The notes beneath the pieces are model-generated. The model was not told where the DNA came from. It searched no databases and saw only the letters and a program-made list of their open reading frames with translations. Of a stretch of 64,000 nt of DNA, positions 26,180 to 38,000 are shown piece by piece. The position numbers and the translations under genes are program-made. Position 1 is the first letter of the stretch. The number at the start of each line of letters is the position of its first letter. The stretch lies in NCBI GenBank assembly GCA_037179515.1, contig JAXCGZ010001894.1:257501-321500 (forward strand), given 5' to 3'. The stretch is from Halocaridina rubra (taxonomy: Eukaryota > Arthropoda > Malacostraca > Decapoda > Atyidae).

Positions 26180-26310
26180 ACTTGTTCACTTTTTACGTTA
26201 TGCACAGGTGGGACTGTTATTGAATGGTTAATAGTAATCAATTTCTTTTTACAATGTGCACTGGTGTGATTGTTATTGAATGGTTAATAGTATTCATTTT
26301 CTTTTACCAT
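26180..26310. repeat. Two-copy direct repeat, about 66 bp
   Basis: 'gttattgaatggttaatagt' occurs twice about 60 bp apart, each preceded by a 'gtgggactg' or 'gtgtgattg' type string and followed by 'tttctttt'. A small tandem duplication. Confidence 0.65.
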
Positions 26311-26567
26311 GGTTGTGACCATCCTGTTAAGTCTAGCAGCAAAAGGCAATGCATATGGGGGGGGGAGAGAATGTTGGAATCTACATAGTAAACACCATCT
26401 TTATTTTTTTAATGGTATACATGTATCAAAATGACTACGTACTTCACCAATAATCCCTCTTTTAAGGGGGTTGGTTGAGTCAAAGCAAATAACTTGAATC
26501 TTTGTGGGAATAAAAAATAAAGGAGGGGATTCCTGTCCCCTCGCTTCACCCCATTTGATTTACTTAC

Positions 26568-27010
26568 ATGCCACACAGGGGAACAAGGAGGAATTATTCC
26601 CATCAGATTTCTATAATTGTATGAAGATTACCGGTATATAAATCAGGTTCTCTCCCTTATAAAAACAAATAATTAACACGGGAGTAATTTTTATCATTGG
26701 CAGTCAATTTTTATGCCACACAGGGGAACATGAAGGAGGTATTCTTCCCCTCCGTCAGGCATCTCTTAAAAATTGTATGAACATTAACAATTTATAAGTG
26801 TGATTGGACATGTATAATATTCTCTTTCTTATGAGAACAAATAATAAACGGAGTGCGGAGTAATTATCATTGTTAGTCACTTTTTATGCCACGAGGGGAA
26901 CAAGGAGTAGGTATTCTTCCTCCTCCCTCAGGTATCTGTTAATAATTGTATGAAGATTAAAATTACTGGACACTTATCAAGTTCTCTCCCTTATGAGAAC
27001 AAATAAAAAA
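26568..27010. repeat. Three-copy tandem repeat, unit about 145-175 bp
   Basis: Units start with 'atgccacacaggggaaca' (26568, 26713) or 'atgccacgaggggaaca' (26886). They share 'aattgtatgaagatta' and end 'ttctctcccttatgagaaca'. The copies are diverged by substitutions and small indels, so the triplication is not recent. Confidence 0.8.
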
Positions 27011-27014
27011 CATT

Positions 27015-29225
27015 GTTTTCTTCAAAGAATTAGAAGAACTAAGAGTGTTGTACTAATCTATTTTTTTTGTTTATTTGAGCACATTTGTTCACTGCATATC
27101 TGGATTTTTTAATTTCTTTCTGTCAGTTTCCATAAGCTTCATTGCAAATGTCAATATCTTCCATCTTTAAATTCACTGTTCTGAAAGAAACGTTTGTGAC
27201 TATTCCATTTCTTAATCATCTGCATAATGAAATAAAAACTGCACATTGTATGCCTTATAGGTACAGAGATATAGTTTACTATTAATTCTGTATTTTTAAA
27301 TATTTTAATATTGTTATGTTTTCTTTTTAATAAACATTTGTAAACTCCATTTATTTTTTGTTTTTACAATATAGATTCCTGTAATATGACAGCTATGTGT
27401 AAAGAACACTATTTGCTTATTTTCCAACAGATATATGTTAAGTTGTGTATATAATTTCTCATAGCATGATGAAACCACACATCAGGACCATAATGTGAAT
27501 CAAAGGAAAATCAGTGATATATGCCCATATCACATGGTCACAGTTTTTCTGTGACATTAGTTTTTTAAAAAGCCATTTTATGGTTTTTAACATATTTTAC
27601 TTAGAAATTAACAGCATTTTACTTTTTTATATGCAACTGTAACTGAAGAATAAAATTATACATAATCATAAATAAATATATATGTTAGTATACAATTTTT
27701 TTTTTTTGAGAAATTATTTTACTGAAAATTGATGTCTCAGGTAAGCTGTGACTGTGCGATAAAGCCCTTAGGGAAAAACACCTCAATCAAAAATATCAGA
27801 ACAATAATAAAACTTCTCGGAGTGATGAGACCCTGGTGACACTCATCCTGTTTTTTAGAGTGGCATGATGCTTTTACACAGAAAGGTACACGTTAATCAT
27901 AAGTTCGTACGAGAATTCATACATCTGCGTATCGAGCATTAGCTGGACTGGATTCGTTAATGTTGCAAGAGGTATAACTGAAACTAATTTCCACTCTTCA
28001 AACGTTGATTCCAGAATGAACAAAATTAGATTTAAATTGACACCTGCATTGCATTATTAAGTCATAATTACCATAAGAGAGTATGAAAGGGAAACAACAT
28101 AAGACCTCATTTGTGTTGAAAATATCTCTTTAAATACGTTAATACATCCAGCCCACATACATTTATCATGATAAAGATGCTGTACTGTAAATTAAAAGGC
28201 TGTGATGGACATTTCGTTTAATTTTTCCTGTTACTTGTTTGATACCACGGTTATTAAGTCATATATTTTGTTGAAGACTAGGAATCACTCACAGTTCAGT
28301 GTGTTTCTGTGTATTATGTCTGCAGTCCTTCTCTGTGGGCAGGTCTGTAGTACCCAAAATAGTCTCTCTTCAAAAGGAGACGGAACTTATAGTTTCTGCC
28401 ATTCACTGAAATTGGAGATCCATATCATAAGGGTCTACATATAAACGGGTTTCTACAGCCATTGCATCCACAATTCCGATACTGAACGAATCCCTAGCCA
28501 GAGACATCCTACAACATATAAGTTATGCAATTCTGTGAATGAATCTCATTATCTTAGTAAGCGAAGAAATGATTTTGCTGTAATACTGAATATTTATCAA
28601 GAGTTAGATAAGTATTCTGTATTACAACATCCGTAAATGAGATTGTGAGATTTTTTGTTATTTCCTCTTTGTATACCTATGATCTATTATCTTGCATCGG
28701 AATATATCACTGAAATGGTAAGTCTTATTTAAAAATATTACATATTCAGTTTTTGATTCAGAGCAGCAATAAAAATCTGGAGACTTAATACTAACAATAG
28801 CTATAAAAACATAGTACCATCCACAGTCATCTAGATCAAGTTTAAAATTCTGCCATCAATATGTACATGAAATATAAAACGTATTGTACTGGAACCCTCA
28901 TACAATGATGCAAATCGATAATGCATATATTATGCAGCTCATTTCCAATACAAACTAAGTTTCCTTAAGGACAAGATTCTTATTCCTTACACAATTGTAA
29001 CAAAGGTTCACAATCTTCTTTGAATATCACTAACTTTCTCAACGTTTACAGTGTATAATAAAAAAATTTCACCTAGCTAATGCAAGCATTCATACTTTCA
29101 TTGTCATTGCTGTATTTCTACCACATTATTTACTATATTGCGAGTATTCCTGGGTGATTCACTAAACTGAGAATTCAACAGGTTATTTCAACCCATAAAT
29201 CTGGTACTTGTTTAATTTCTGGTGA
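27015..29225. other. No gene seen
   Basis: About 2.2 kb of AT-rich sequence with no recognisable coding segment. It could hold the 3' UTR of the minus-strand zinc-finger gene. Confidence 0.4.
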
Positions 29226-29231
29226 CATGAC

Positions 29232-30059
29232 TCATTCTATACTCCTGTTTTCTATTTCGCTATCATATACAGGTGGTTCAACATTAATTATATCTGGGGT
29301 GACTTCAATATATTCAGTTGTGTGTTTATTGGTTGACATTTCGTCGTTTATATTAATGTCGAGGCCATCAACATCTTTCTTTGGTGCATTTCCTTTCCCT
29401 CTCTTGGACACAGAAGTAACCCCTTCCAAATTCAAGCTTTTCCTCTGCCTTGCACCATACACAAGGAAATTATAATTTTTACTTTTACTGTGTCTCACTT
29501 TGTGTTTGACAAGATACCTTCTTTTGGCAAATATTCTCCCACAAAGGTCACAAGAAAGTGCATTGTCATCTGCACCTCTTAGATAATCATCTTCATGAGT
29601 GTTGTTGTCACCGCGCAGCTCTTCGACAGTATGGGCTTTGGCATGACGAACTAAGCCATCTCTATGGGTGTACACTCTTCCACACACATTGCAGCTGTAT
29701 GGTTTATCTCCCCTATGAATTTCCTTATGATCAGCAAGAGAGGCTTCATCGGAGAACTCCATAAAACAAAAGCTACAGGTAACTGCCAGCATTTCAGGAT
29801 GACATTTCATGTGATCCATAAGTCTGAATCTCATAGTAAACGAACTGTTACAAACACTACATTTATGTGGCTTGTCACCGGTGTGAATCCGCGAGTGTGT
29901 AACGAGATGCGATTTCAAAGAAAAAGAATTCCCGCACTCGCTGCATACATATGGTTTCTCTCCGGTGTGAACTCTCGTATGCCTAACGAGACACGAATTT
30001 TTGGTAAAACTTTTACCGCACGAGTCGCACAGATATTCCTTGTTTATCTTAGGCATCAT
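29232..30059 (-). CDS. C2H2 zinc-finger protein, six fingers, single exon
   Basis: A 275-residue open frame. C2H2 fingers lie at residues 11-31, 39-59, 67-87, 95-115, 123-143 and 170-190, with TGEKPY, TGDKPH and RGDKPY linkers between fingers 1-2, 2-3 and 4-5. The last finger is set apart by an acidic spacer of about 26 residues. The C-terminal 85 residues have no zinc finger and include a basic patch (KRGKGNAPKK) and an acidic end. It is probably a nuclear sequence-specific DNA-binding protein; the target is unknown. The start is supported by an in-frame TGA nine bases upstream of the double ATG. No KRAB, BTB or ZAD domain is visible. An unspliced arrangement is seen here, but a 5' UTR intron cannot be excluded. 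Confidence 0.85.
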   Translation of the reverse strand: MMPKINKEYLCDSCGKSFTKNSCLVRHTRVHTGEKPYVCSECGNSFSLKSHLVTHSRIHTGDKPHKCSVCNSSFTMRFRLMDHMKCHPEMLAVTCSFCFMEFSDEASLADHKEIHRGDKPYSCNVCGRVYTHRDGLVRHAKAHTVEELRGDNNTHEDDYLRGADDNALSCDLCGRIFAKRRYLVKHKVRHSKSKNYNFLVYGARQRKSLNLEGVTSVSKRGKGNAPKKDVDGLDININDEMSTNKHTTEYIEVTPDIINVEPPVYDSEIENRSIE

Positions 30060-30555
30060 TACTTTTCACACAAATGACATTAAAGAAGTCTTGATTCAAG
30101 TTTTAAGATACTTATTTTACTATATCACTATGATAAAAACTTAAGAAATATGACAGCTATACCTACATACAGTTCCAATGCCTTTTAGTATCACAGATTT
30201 ATTAAAAAATTAATAAATGTCGTCTGTATTTATAACTGATCACAAATTACTAAGATCTGAATATTATGAAAGTAGTAAAATCTGTTGTGTGAGCATTCAT
30301 AAACAAAAGCATTCACAGTACTGTACTATGTTAGTTATTTTCAATACACAATATTGGTGTTTTTCTTCTATGTATCTAATATTCTTCTCAAACCATATTA
30401 CCAAATGTTGTTATTTGCTTCACCAGATGAAAAGAGTCAAGTCTCTTGATGCCGAAAATTCTGAGGAAAAAATAAAGATAGAACACGTAAAGACCAAGTC
30501 TCAACAAAAATATCGTGCTCTCGTAAAATACACAAGATACAAAATATGTGATCAG
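30060..30555. other. Upstream region of the zinc-finger gene, no coding seen
   Basis: AT-rich. It should contain the minus-strand gene's 5' UTR and promoter, but I see no motif that I could assign. Confidence 0.35.
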
Positions 30556-30716
30556 GTTTACATCCCGGACTCCGTTTTCTACTGAAGACTGGTTCTGGCA
30601 AGCGTGATTGTTACCCTGAGTGAATGCACTTCCAAACCTGGTACCATGGGGGCCATGAACCCTCGACCTGACGACTGAAAATTGCAAGCGCTACCATTTG
30701 GCAAACGGCGGCCACA
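30556..30716 (-). mobile_element. tRNA-derived SINE, family A, copy 3
   Basis: Inverse of the family A layout. Plus-strand reading has 'gtgattgttaccctgagtga', 'catgaaccctcgacctgacg' (antisense box B) and 'gcaagcgctaccatttggc' (antisense box A). Diverged from copies 1 and 2. Confidence 0.65.
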
Positions 30717-31093
30717 CATGTGACACAAATTATGATCTTTGAATCATAACTTAATAGATACAAACAAATAATCCAAGCCATATGAGTTATTCTAATATAT
30801 TTAACAATTAATCACTCATAACCCAATCAGAGACTTGGCAGTAAAGGTAATACAGAATTGAAATCTGATAATCACTTCAGGTAATAGGTAATTTCTTACA
30901 TTTACACCTGTCTCTCATACGAAGTAAAATTCACGCTTTCTTTATGGAAATTATATCTAACCAAACCTAACCTAAAAAGGAGTAATTTAAGACAATTTAA
31001 AGGTCAAATTAAAAACAAAAAATAATCGCAAAAACATAAATTTTATCTCCATTCAAGAATTACCATAGATTTTGAATGATTTTAAGGAAATGT

Positions 31094-31609
31094 GGGGTAG
31101 TTTACAGTTTGGCAGGCCATATCGCTCAATAACCTCATCCCTTCACTCAGGTAAGTAGTTTGACTGAAGGTTAGGTAAGTATTTTTAGTTAGGATAGTAC
31201 GATGGGGGGTCCCAGCCGGACGAAGCCCCCATGGCTAAGAGGTTAGGTATGTATTTTTAGTTAGGAAAGTAAAAAATTGATTCGTATGCCTATTTTTCAC
31301 CATTTTTGTTGTGTGTTCATCCGCCAGTTCTCTAGTCAGAGCCTATCGCCATCTGTTGGTAGGTAGGTTTTGAAGATTGGTATGGCCCGCAAAACTGTAG
31401 GTGTTCCGGAATGTCTTCGGAAAAAAATTTCTTTTACTTTCCTAACTAAAAATACTTACCTAACCTCTTAGCCAGGGGGGCTTTGGCCCCCAGGGACAAC
31501 CCATCTTACTATCCTAACTAAAAATACATACCTAACCTTCTGTCGAACTACTTACCTGATTGGAGGGATGAGGTTGAGCGGCATGGCCCGCTAAACTGTA
31601 AACTACCCA
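31094..31609. mobile_element. Foldback element, about 0.5 kb
   Basis: The left arm begins 'gggtagtttacagtttggca' and holds 'ataacctcatccc', 'ggttaggtaagtatttttag' and 'gaagcccccatggctaag'. The right arm is its inverse in the same order and ends 'taaactgtaaactaccc'. Arms are about 175 bp, with a central unique stretch (about 31275-31430). Non-coding. No obvious target duplication. Confidence 0.8.
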
Positions 31610-31807
31610 AAATTTTATATTCTTATCCATCCTACTTTGAAATTAAGCTCTAAAGAATTACTTACATGTCGCTGAACACCTGATCAATTTTTCCAGGATT
31701 CAGTTGTGTACATCTGTGAAAGTTGATGTCGCTCGATTATCATTTACGGGGTCACAATGAGGTGATCCGTCCAAAGGCTCTCCCTAAAGGCTAGTTCACA
31801 CTATACC

Positions 31808-32022
31808 AGTAATTTAGTCAAGTGGCGAGTAATTTAGCTACTAAACGTATCTGAGCACCTACAGTTTAGTCAAGTAGTTTAATAAGCAAATTAGTGATTT
31901 AGTGTTTAGTCGATCCAAAATGTTCTATTTTTTCGGTCAAGTAGTAGCTCCGCCCACTTGTGATTCATCCACTACACCAGTGAGAACACGTGTTGAATTT
32001 AGTCGTTTAGTCGAGTTCATTA
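31808..32022. promoter_or_regulatory. Subterminal repeats of Harbinger B
   Basis: The motif TTTAGTC, often extended to TTTAGTCAAGT or TTTAGTCGAGT, recurs about six times between the left end and the MADF-BESS start codon. Subterminal repeats of this kind are bound by transposase or its accessory protein in many DNA transposons. Here that role is an inference. Confidence 0.45.
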
Positions 32023-32041
32023 GTGGTACGTTGCCGCAGAA

Positions 32042-35000
32042 ATGGCATTTCGTTGGAGTGAAGATACAACAATAAAATTTATAACAAAATATTTAGAACA
32101 CGAGTGTTTGTGGAATATTAAATCTCCACAGTATAAAAATAAACAAATCAAACAACGTGCCTATGCTGATTTGGAGAAGACGATGGATATACCTGGATTT
32201 GGAGAGAAGGAAATAAAAGCGAAAATAAAAAACATCAGGTATTTTTCATTTTTATGCCCCTGTAATCGAAGATTCGGGGGCATTTAGTTTTTCACCTGTC
32301 CGTGATTACCTAATTGTGTTTACGGGAAAGAGCCCAAAGCTCGTATCTTCCAGTCTCCTCATCGGTTCCATTTTAGACTTTGTGATACTTATCATACCTG
32401 TCCTTAAAACTATGGATTGAGATAGCATTAACTACCTCCTCGCTTAAGCGGGCATTACACTTGGCTAGTTTACTCGCTGCTCGCTAGCGAGTTTAGAAGC
32501 TAGAGAGTGAGCGAGTGAGATAGTGATGATTAGACTTAACTAGCCCAGTAGGTAACTAGACAGCGATTTATTGAACTGTGTTTTGATGTTACAGATAACT
32601 TCTCGTGCTTATTAAGAAAATGAAGTGGAATGTAAATTGCATTATAAAGTTTTTGAGCATTTACGAACAGTATCCTCTGTTGTGGAATGTAAAGGATAAA
32701 AACTACTGCAACACCAAATTGAAAGATGAAGTCTTTCAACGTTTGTCCAAGGAACTAGATGAAAATGAGCTACTTGGTGGCATGGACATGAAGCAATTGA
32801 AAACGAAGATAAAATCTATAAAAGATGTGTATAGACAGGAATTACATAAAATAGAGAAAAGTAAAAAGAGTGGTTGTGGAGCAGAGGAAGTTTATTCGCC
32901 GAAACTGCTATGGTTTCATAACGCTAGTTTCTTAGCTGAAGTGATAGGCACAAGGCAGAGCACTTCAAATTTGGTAAGTAAAAATAGGCACTCGATCAAT
33001 GTTTATTTGAAGGAAATGCTTAGTTGTACAAAATTTATTTTATTTATTTTTTAACAATTTATTTTATTATGGACTACACTATTCCCACTTTCTCCCATTG
33101 CCAAGGCAGAGGGTTTTCATCAACAAAGTAAGTAACGTAAGCTCTTCTGATCTCCTCAGCAGTACGTGTATAGTTATTTGTCCCTAGCTGTCCAATCGGT
33201 GGCAGATTGTTAGTGTTCTCCCTCCACATACCAGGAGTTACATTTCCAGTATTGAAATCTTCTCTATCTATTGACTGTGGTGGCATATAGTTTCCTGGGT
33301 CAGTTTTTCGTAGCCAGTTATGAATACTACAAGCAGCCCAAATGACTTTATCAATGGTTTCAGTTTTTAATTCAATAGGTTTTGAAAACACCCTGAATCT
33401 CCATGTTAATATGCCAAAGGCATTTTCAACGACACGCCTAGCCCTTGAAAGACGGTAATTGAATATTTTTTCATCATTAGTTAGCCCTCTTTTGCTGTAA
33501 GGCTTCATGAGGTTTGTTCGTAATGGGAATGCATCATCCCCCACTATAATAGAATTTTCAGGCATACCAAGACTATTGTTTTCCATACAAATATTCAAAG
33601 TACTATCTCGAAATATTGCACTATCACTTGCTCGCCCATTCCCCCCTACGTCAATGTAGGTGAAGCAAAGAAGTTTTCTTACAAAGCTTCAAACTATGAC
33701 CTCTAGTTCTAGAGTCAGCCATATCAAAATATCGATCCCTATCCACTCTATCATAACCATGAAGGAATTTAAAGACTGTCACCATATCCCCCCTCACTTG
33801 TAGCTTCGAGTGATGGTAAGTCTAATTCCCTCAGCCTCTCATCATAACTGAGATTGCTTATTTCTGGCACCAGTTTCGTGGCATGTCTGAACTTTTTCAA
33901 ACTTAGCTATGTGCTTTTTCAAGTGCAGATTCCAAAAGGGGGCTGCATATTCGAGTTTTGGCCTCACATAGGTTACATAAATATTTCTGAACATTTCCTT
34001 GTCCATGTGCCTGAAGGCTACCCTTACATTTGATAAGAATGCATATGCTGCCCTTACTATGTCATCCGCCAGTATGTTTACTCCTAGATCTCTCTCATTT
34101 TCTGTCTCTTGAAGTTGTACTCCAGCCACCGAGTAGTCAAGCTTGGGCCTTCTTGCACTTGTACCCATTCTCATTACCTTACATTTTGAAGTATTGAATT
34201 TCAGTAGCCACTTTTCTGACCACTCATGCAGATTATTTAGATCCTCCTGAAGTTCTCTACCATTGTTCTCGTTTTTTACTTTCTTCACAATCTTTGCATC
34301 ATCTGCAAACATATTCATGAATGAATTTACAGACTCTGGTAGGTCATTTACATATACAAGGAACAAAAGTGGCCCTAAAACTGAACCCTGTGGAACTCCA
34401 CTACTAACTCTTCTCCATTCAGACACTGAGTGTCTTAAGAACATAAGAACATAAGAATAGAGGACACTGCAACATGCCTACTGGCACACACGAGGCAGCT
34501 CCATTTTTGAATTGTATTTTCAGCATGTCTAACCTATTCTATTCTACTCTACTTATTTATTTTATTTTTTTTTATGATTTTTCTAATAAGCACTAACCTA
34601 TTTATACCCACCCTACCTCTGTCATATGTCTATCTAATCTACATTTGAAGGTGTCTAAGGTATTGGCATTTACTATCCTACTAGGAAGCTTGTTCCATGC
34701 ATCAGCTACTCTATTACCAAACCAATTTTTACCAATTTCCCTTCTGAACCTAAATTTATCAAGCTTAAATCCATTATTACGAGTTCTGGTTTGATCATGA
34801 ATTTTTAAAACTTTATTAATATCTCCCTTGTTAATCCCTTTATACCATTTATACACTTCAATCATATCCCCCCTAACTCTTCGCCTCTCTAGAGAATGTA
34901 GATTAAGTTTTTTTAATCTGTCCTCATATGGTAGATTTCTGATATTGTGTATCATCTTGGTCATTCTTCGCTGCACTCTCTCCAAGGATTCAATTTCCAT

Positions 35001-38000
35001 TCTATAATAGGGTGACCAGAATTGCACAGCATAATCTAAATGGGGCCTAACTAATGCAAGATAGAGCTGCAAAATAACTTTTTCCGTCCTATTACTGACG
35101 CTTCTTGAGATAAATCCTAAAATTCTGTTTGCTTTATTTCTGACTGCTGTGCATTGCTCTTTTGGCTTAAGAATACTACTCACAAGAACTCCCAAATCCC
35201 TTTCACACTGAGAACTCATGATTTCATGGTTATTTAGCTTATAACTAGTATTGTCTTTTATAGTACCCATTTTAACTACTTTACATTTTTCAACATTAAA
35301 TTCCATTTGCCATTTGTCCGACCATTCAGATAATCTATTTAGATCTTCCTGTAAAGCATGAATGTCTTCTTTTCCATTTATAGTTCTACCTATTTTAGTG
35401 TCGTCTGTGAATTTACTTAGGTTACTCTTACTCTAACCCTCTGTTCCCTTCCTTCTAAGTAAGTTTTTATCCATTCCAAAACATTTCCACCTATTCTAGC
35501 CATTGATTGCAGCTTCCTAATAAGTCTCCCATGTGGAACAGTGTCAAACGCTTTCTGGAAGTCTAGGAATATGCAATCTGCCCAGCTCTCTCTTTCCTGT
35601 AAGATTTGGCTTACCTCATCATAAAATTCTAATAAGTTTGTTACTGTTGATCTACCTTCTCTGAAGCCATGTTGCCTCACTGACAAAAAGTTGAAGGATT
35701 CCAAGTGAAGAGAGATATGTTTCCTTAGTAGTTTCTCCATAACTTTGCAAACTATTCTGGTCAAGGAAACTGGTCTATAGTTCAGAGCCGTATCCCTCCT
35801 TCCCTTTTTGAAGATAGGTATCACATTTGCTTGTTTCCAGCATCTTGGAATCTCCCCCGACTCCAGTGACTCCTTAAATATGATACTTAGTGCCACTGAT
35901 ATTGTGTTTGTGCATTTTTTAAGCACATGAGGGGATATGTCATCAGGACCTGTAGCTTTATGAACATCTAAATCCATCAGCGCTTTGCATACCTCTGTGG
36001 CTGTAAGGTTGATGTTCTCTAATACCGGCCCTTGAGCTTATATCACTGCAATCTGAGGGGGTGGGGTATTTTCTACTGTAAATACTGACTGAAACTCCTT
36101 GTTCAATTCTTTGCAGATCTCTTCATCCGTCTCAGTGATGCTTCCATCTGCTTTCTTTAGCCTTAAAACCTGTTCTTTTACCTGTCTGCAAAAACTTTAA
36201 CCTTGGCCATAACTTTTGATTGGTCACCCACGGGGGCATTAGTGTTTTACAAACACATCTTGTTCAAAATGTGTTTATTCAATTAAGAGAGTTGGTCAAT
36301 ATTGAATTTCGGACATCACTCAATTTCACTATGTTTTTATGCATTTATTTGATTGTTTTTGGTGTTATAGTATTGCTTTGTTTGAAATGCGTCGGAAATT
36401 AATATTTACCAACCTAAGCTAACAATATTGGGGGCACTTGGGGAATCAGGTTTTTTTTTTTGTGGGAAGTGTCAAAAAAATCACAAATTTGTGCTTATAT
36501 TTTGCGCAAAATCCTTGTTTCTAGCGTAACCCAACTTAATCTAACCTAGGTTTCACACGTTCCCTAGCCGGGGCTCCGCCCCGGACCCCAGTGGCCCTAG
36601 TCGGGGCTCTGCCCCGGACCCGGAAATCCGGGTCTGAGCCCCGGCTACAGAACGTTTCGAAGCTAGGTTAGGTTACGGAGAAAAGAACAATTTTGCAGAA
36701 AATCAGAGCAAAAAATGGTGATTTTTACACTTCCCTGCCAAAAACCCTCATTTTTCAAAATGCTTAAAACTGGAAAATTTATGAAATGCGACGGCCTACA
36801 TGCATCAGAGATTAACGTGGACGTGTTAAATTACATATAACCGACTTCAAAAATACTAAAATCGAGTGATGTCCGAAATTCAATATTGTCCAGAGAGTTT
36901 AGTTTAACTAAATCTTTGGAATTGTTTTTTTATGTTTGAAAGAATCAAAATATGTAATATTTTTTCCCATTAAATTTATGGAATTTAAACATGCCTACTA
37001 TTATTTTATTTCAATGTTAAAATTAAAATAGTTTTCTTTACCTAATTATCATATTCGTTGAAACTCCAAATAACAAATTTAATTATAATTTCATCTTAGT
37101 AAGTTTTTTCCAGTTGTGATATGGTCAAAATTGGTTAAAAACGGCTATATGCTTTGCTTTATTCATGCAATTACATTATTATTCTATATTGCTTAGATCA
37201 ACCTACTCACAAGAACTGAGAAAAATCAAGGATTCCAAAAAATCTGGTGCCGGAACGGACTCTGTTTACACTCCATCGGTGAAATGGTTCACCTTATTAG
37301 ATGAATGCCTAGGGAACATGAATGCAATACTAACGGAAAGTGAAAGCAATTTGGTAAATACATATATTTAATTATGTCTGAATATAGTATTTGCTTACAA
37401 ATTTTAATGTATCATTCTTGTCTGCCAAGGGACAGAGCCATCTTCCACAAAGTAATTGGCATATCTTTCCCGAAGATCAGTAGACCGACCAGAAGAACGG
37501 TTGCTTAAACAAGTTGGTAGTGGTTCCAATCCTTGAGGTGCTGGCACCTCTCTCCAATTACCGGGGATGACAGTTCCTTCATTGACATTTTCGTTGTCTA
37601 CTGTATATACAAACTGCGTGTTCTGTAATGTTGTTTGTCTGAGCCAATTGTGTAAAGCGCAACATGCCTTGGCGATGCTCACCACTTTCTTAGGACTGTA
37701 GGGCATTGGTTTCTCAAACACTCTGAATCTGGCAGCTAGTATACCAAATGCGTTTTCAACTATTCTCCTAGCCCGCGACAAACGATAATTAAATATTTTT
37801 TGCTTTAATGTTAATTTAGTTCCTGGGAAAGGTTTTAACAGGTATTCTTTCAAGGGAAATGCAGTGTCACCAACTAGGATATGACCTTCTGGTAGCATAC
37901 CGTTCTCTAATGATTGATACAAACTACTGTTACGAAAAACTCCTCCATCAGAAACTCGACCATTACATCCTATGTCTATATAACTGAAGCAATATTTATG

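Larger units (their letters stand above)
32457..33663. mobile_element. Harbinger A remnant inserted in LINE A
   Basis: Starts right after TTA (32454-32456), with a Harbinger-like end 'agcgggcattacacttggct'. It holds a MADF exon (+) and the C-terminal half of a Harbinger transposase (-), placed as in Harbinger B. The right end, the remaining exons and about 70 bp of the host LINE are gone: LINE A resumes at 33664 ('gcaaagaagttttcttac'). A deletion after insertion best explains this. Confidence 0.65.
32301..36179 (-). mobile_element. CR1-like LINE A, copy 2, with nested insertions
   Basis: Flanked by a 7-bp direct repeat, ACCTGTC, at 32294-32300 and 36180-36186. Its 3' tail ('acaattaggtaatcac' on minus) is at the left, and its 5' truncation falls at the point equivalent to 6108 of copy 1. 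It is nearly identical to copy 1 outside indels. Two other elements interrupt it: a Harbinger remnant (32457-33663) and a second CR1 element (34438-35424). A small internal deletion after VNILAD removes about 11 residues. It sits in intron 1 of the MADF-BESS gene. Confidence 0.85.

Noticed and set aside
29558..30077. Plus-strand ORFs opposite the zinc-finger gene
   Set aside because: Antisense of the C2H2 coding sequence; the His/Cys patterns are mirror images of the fingers.
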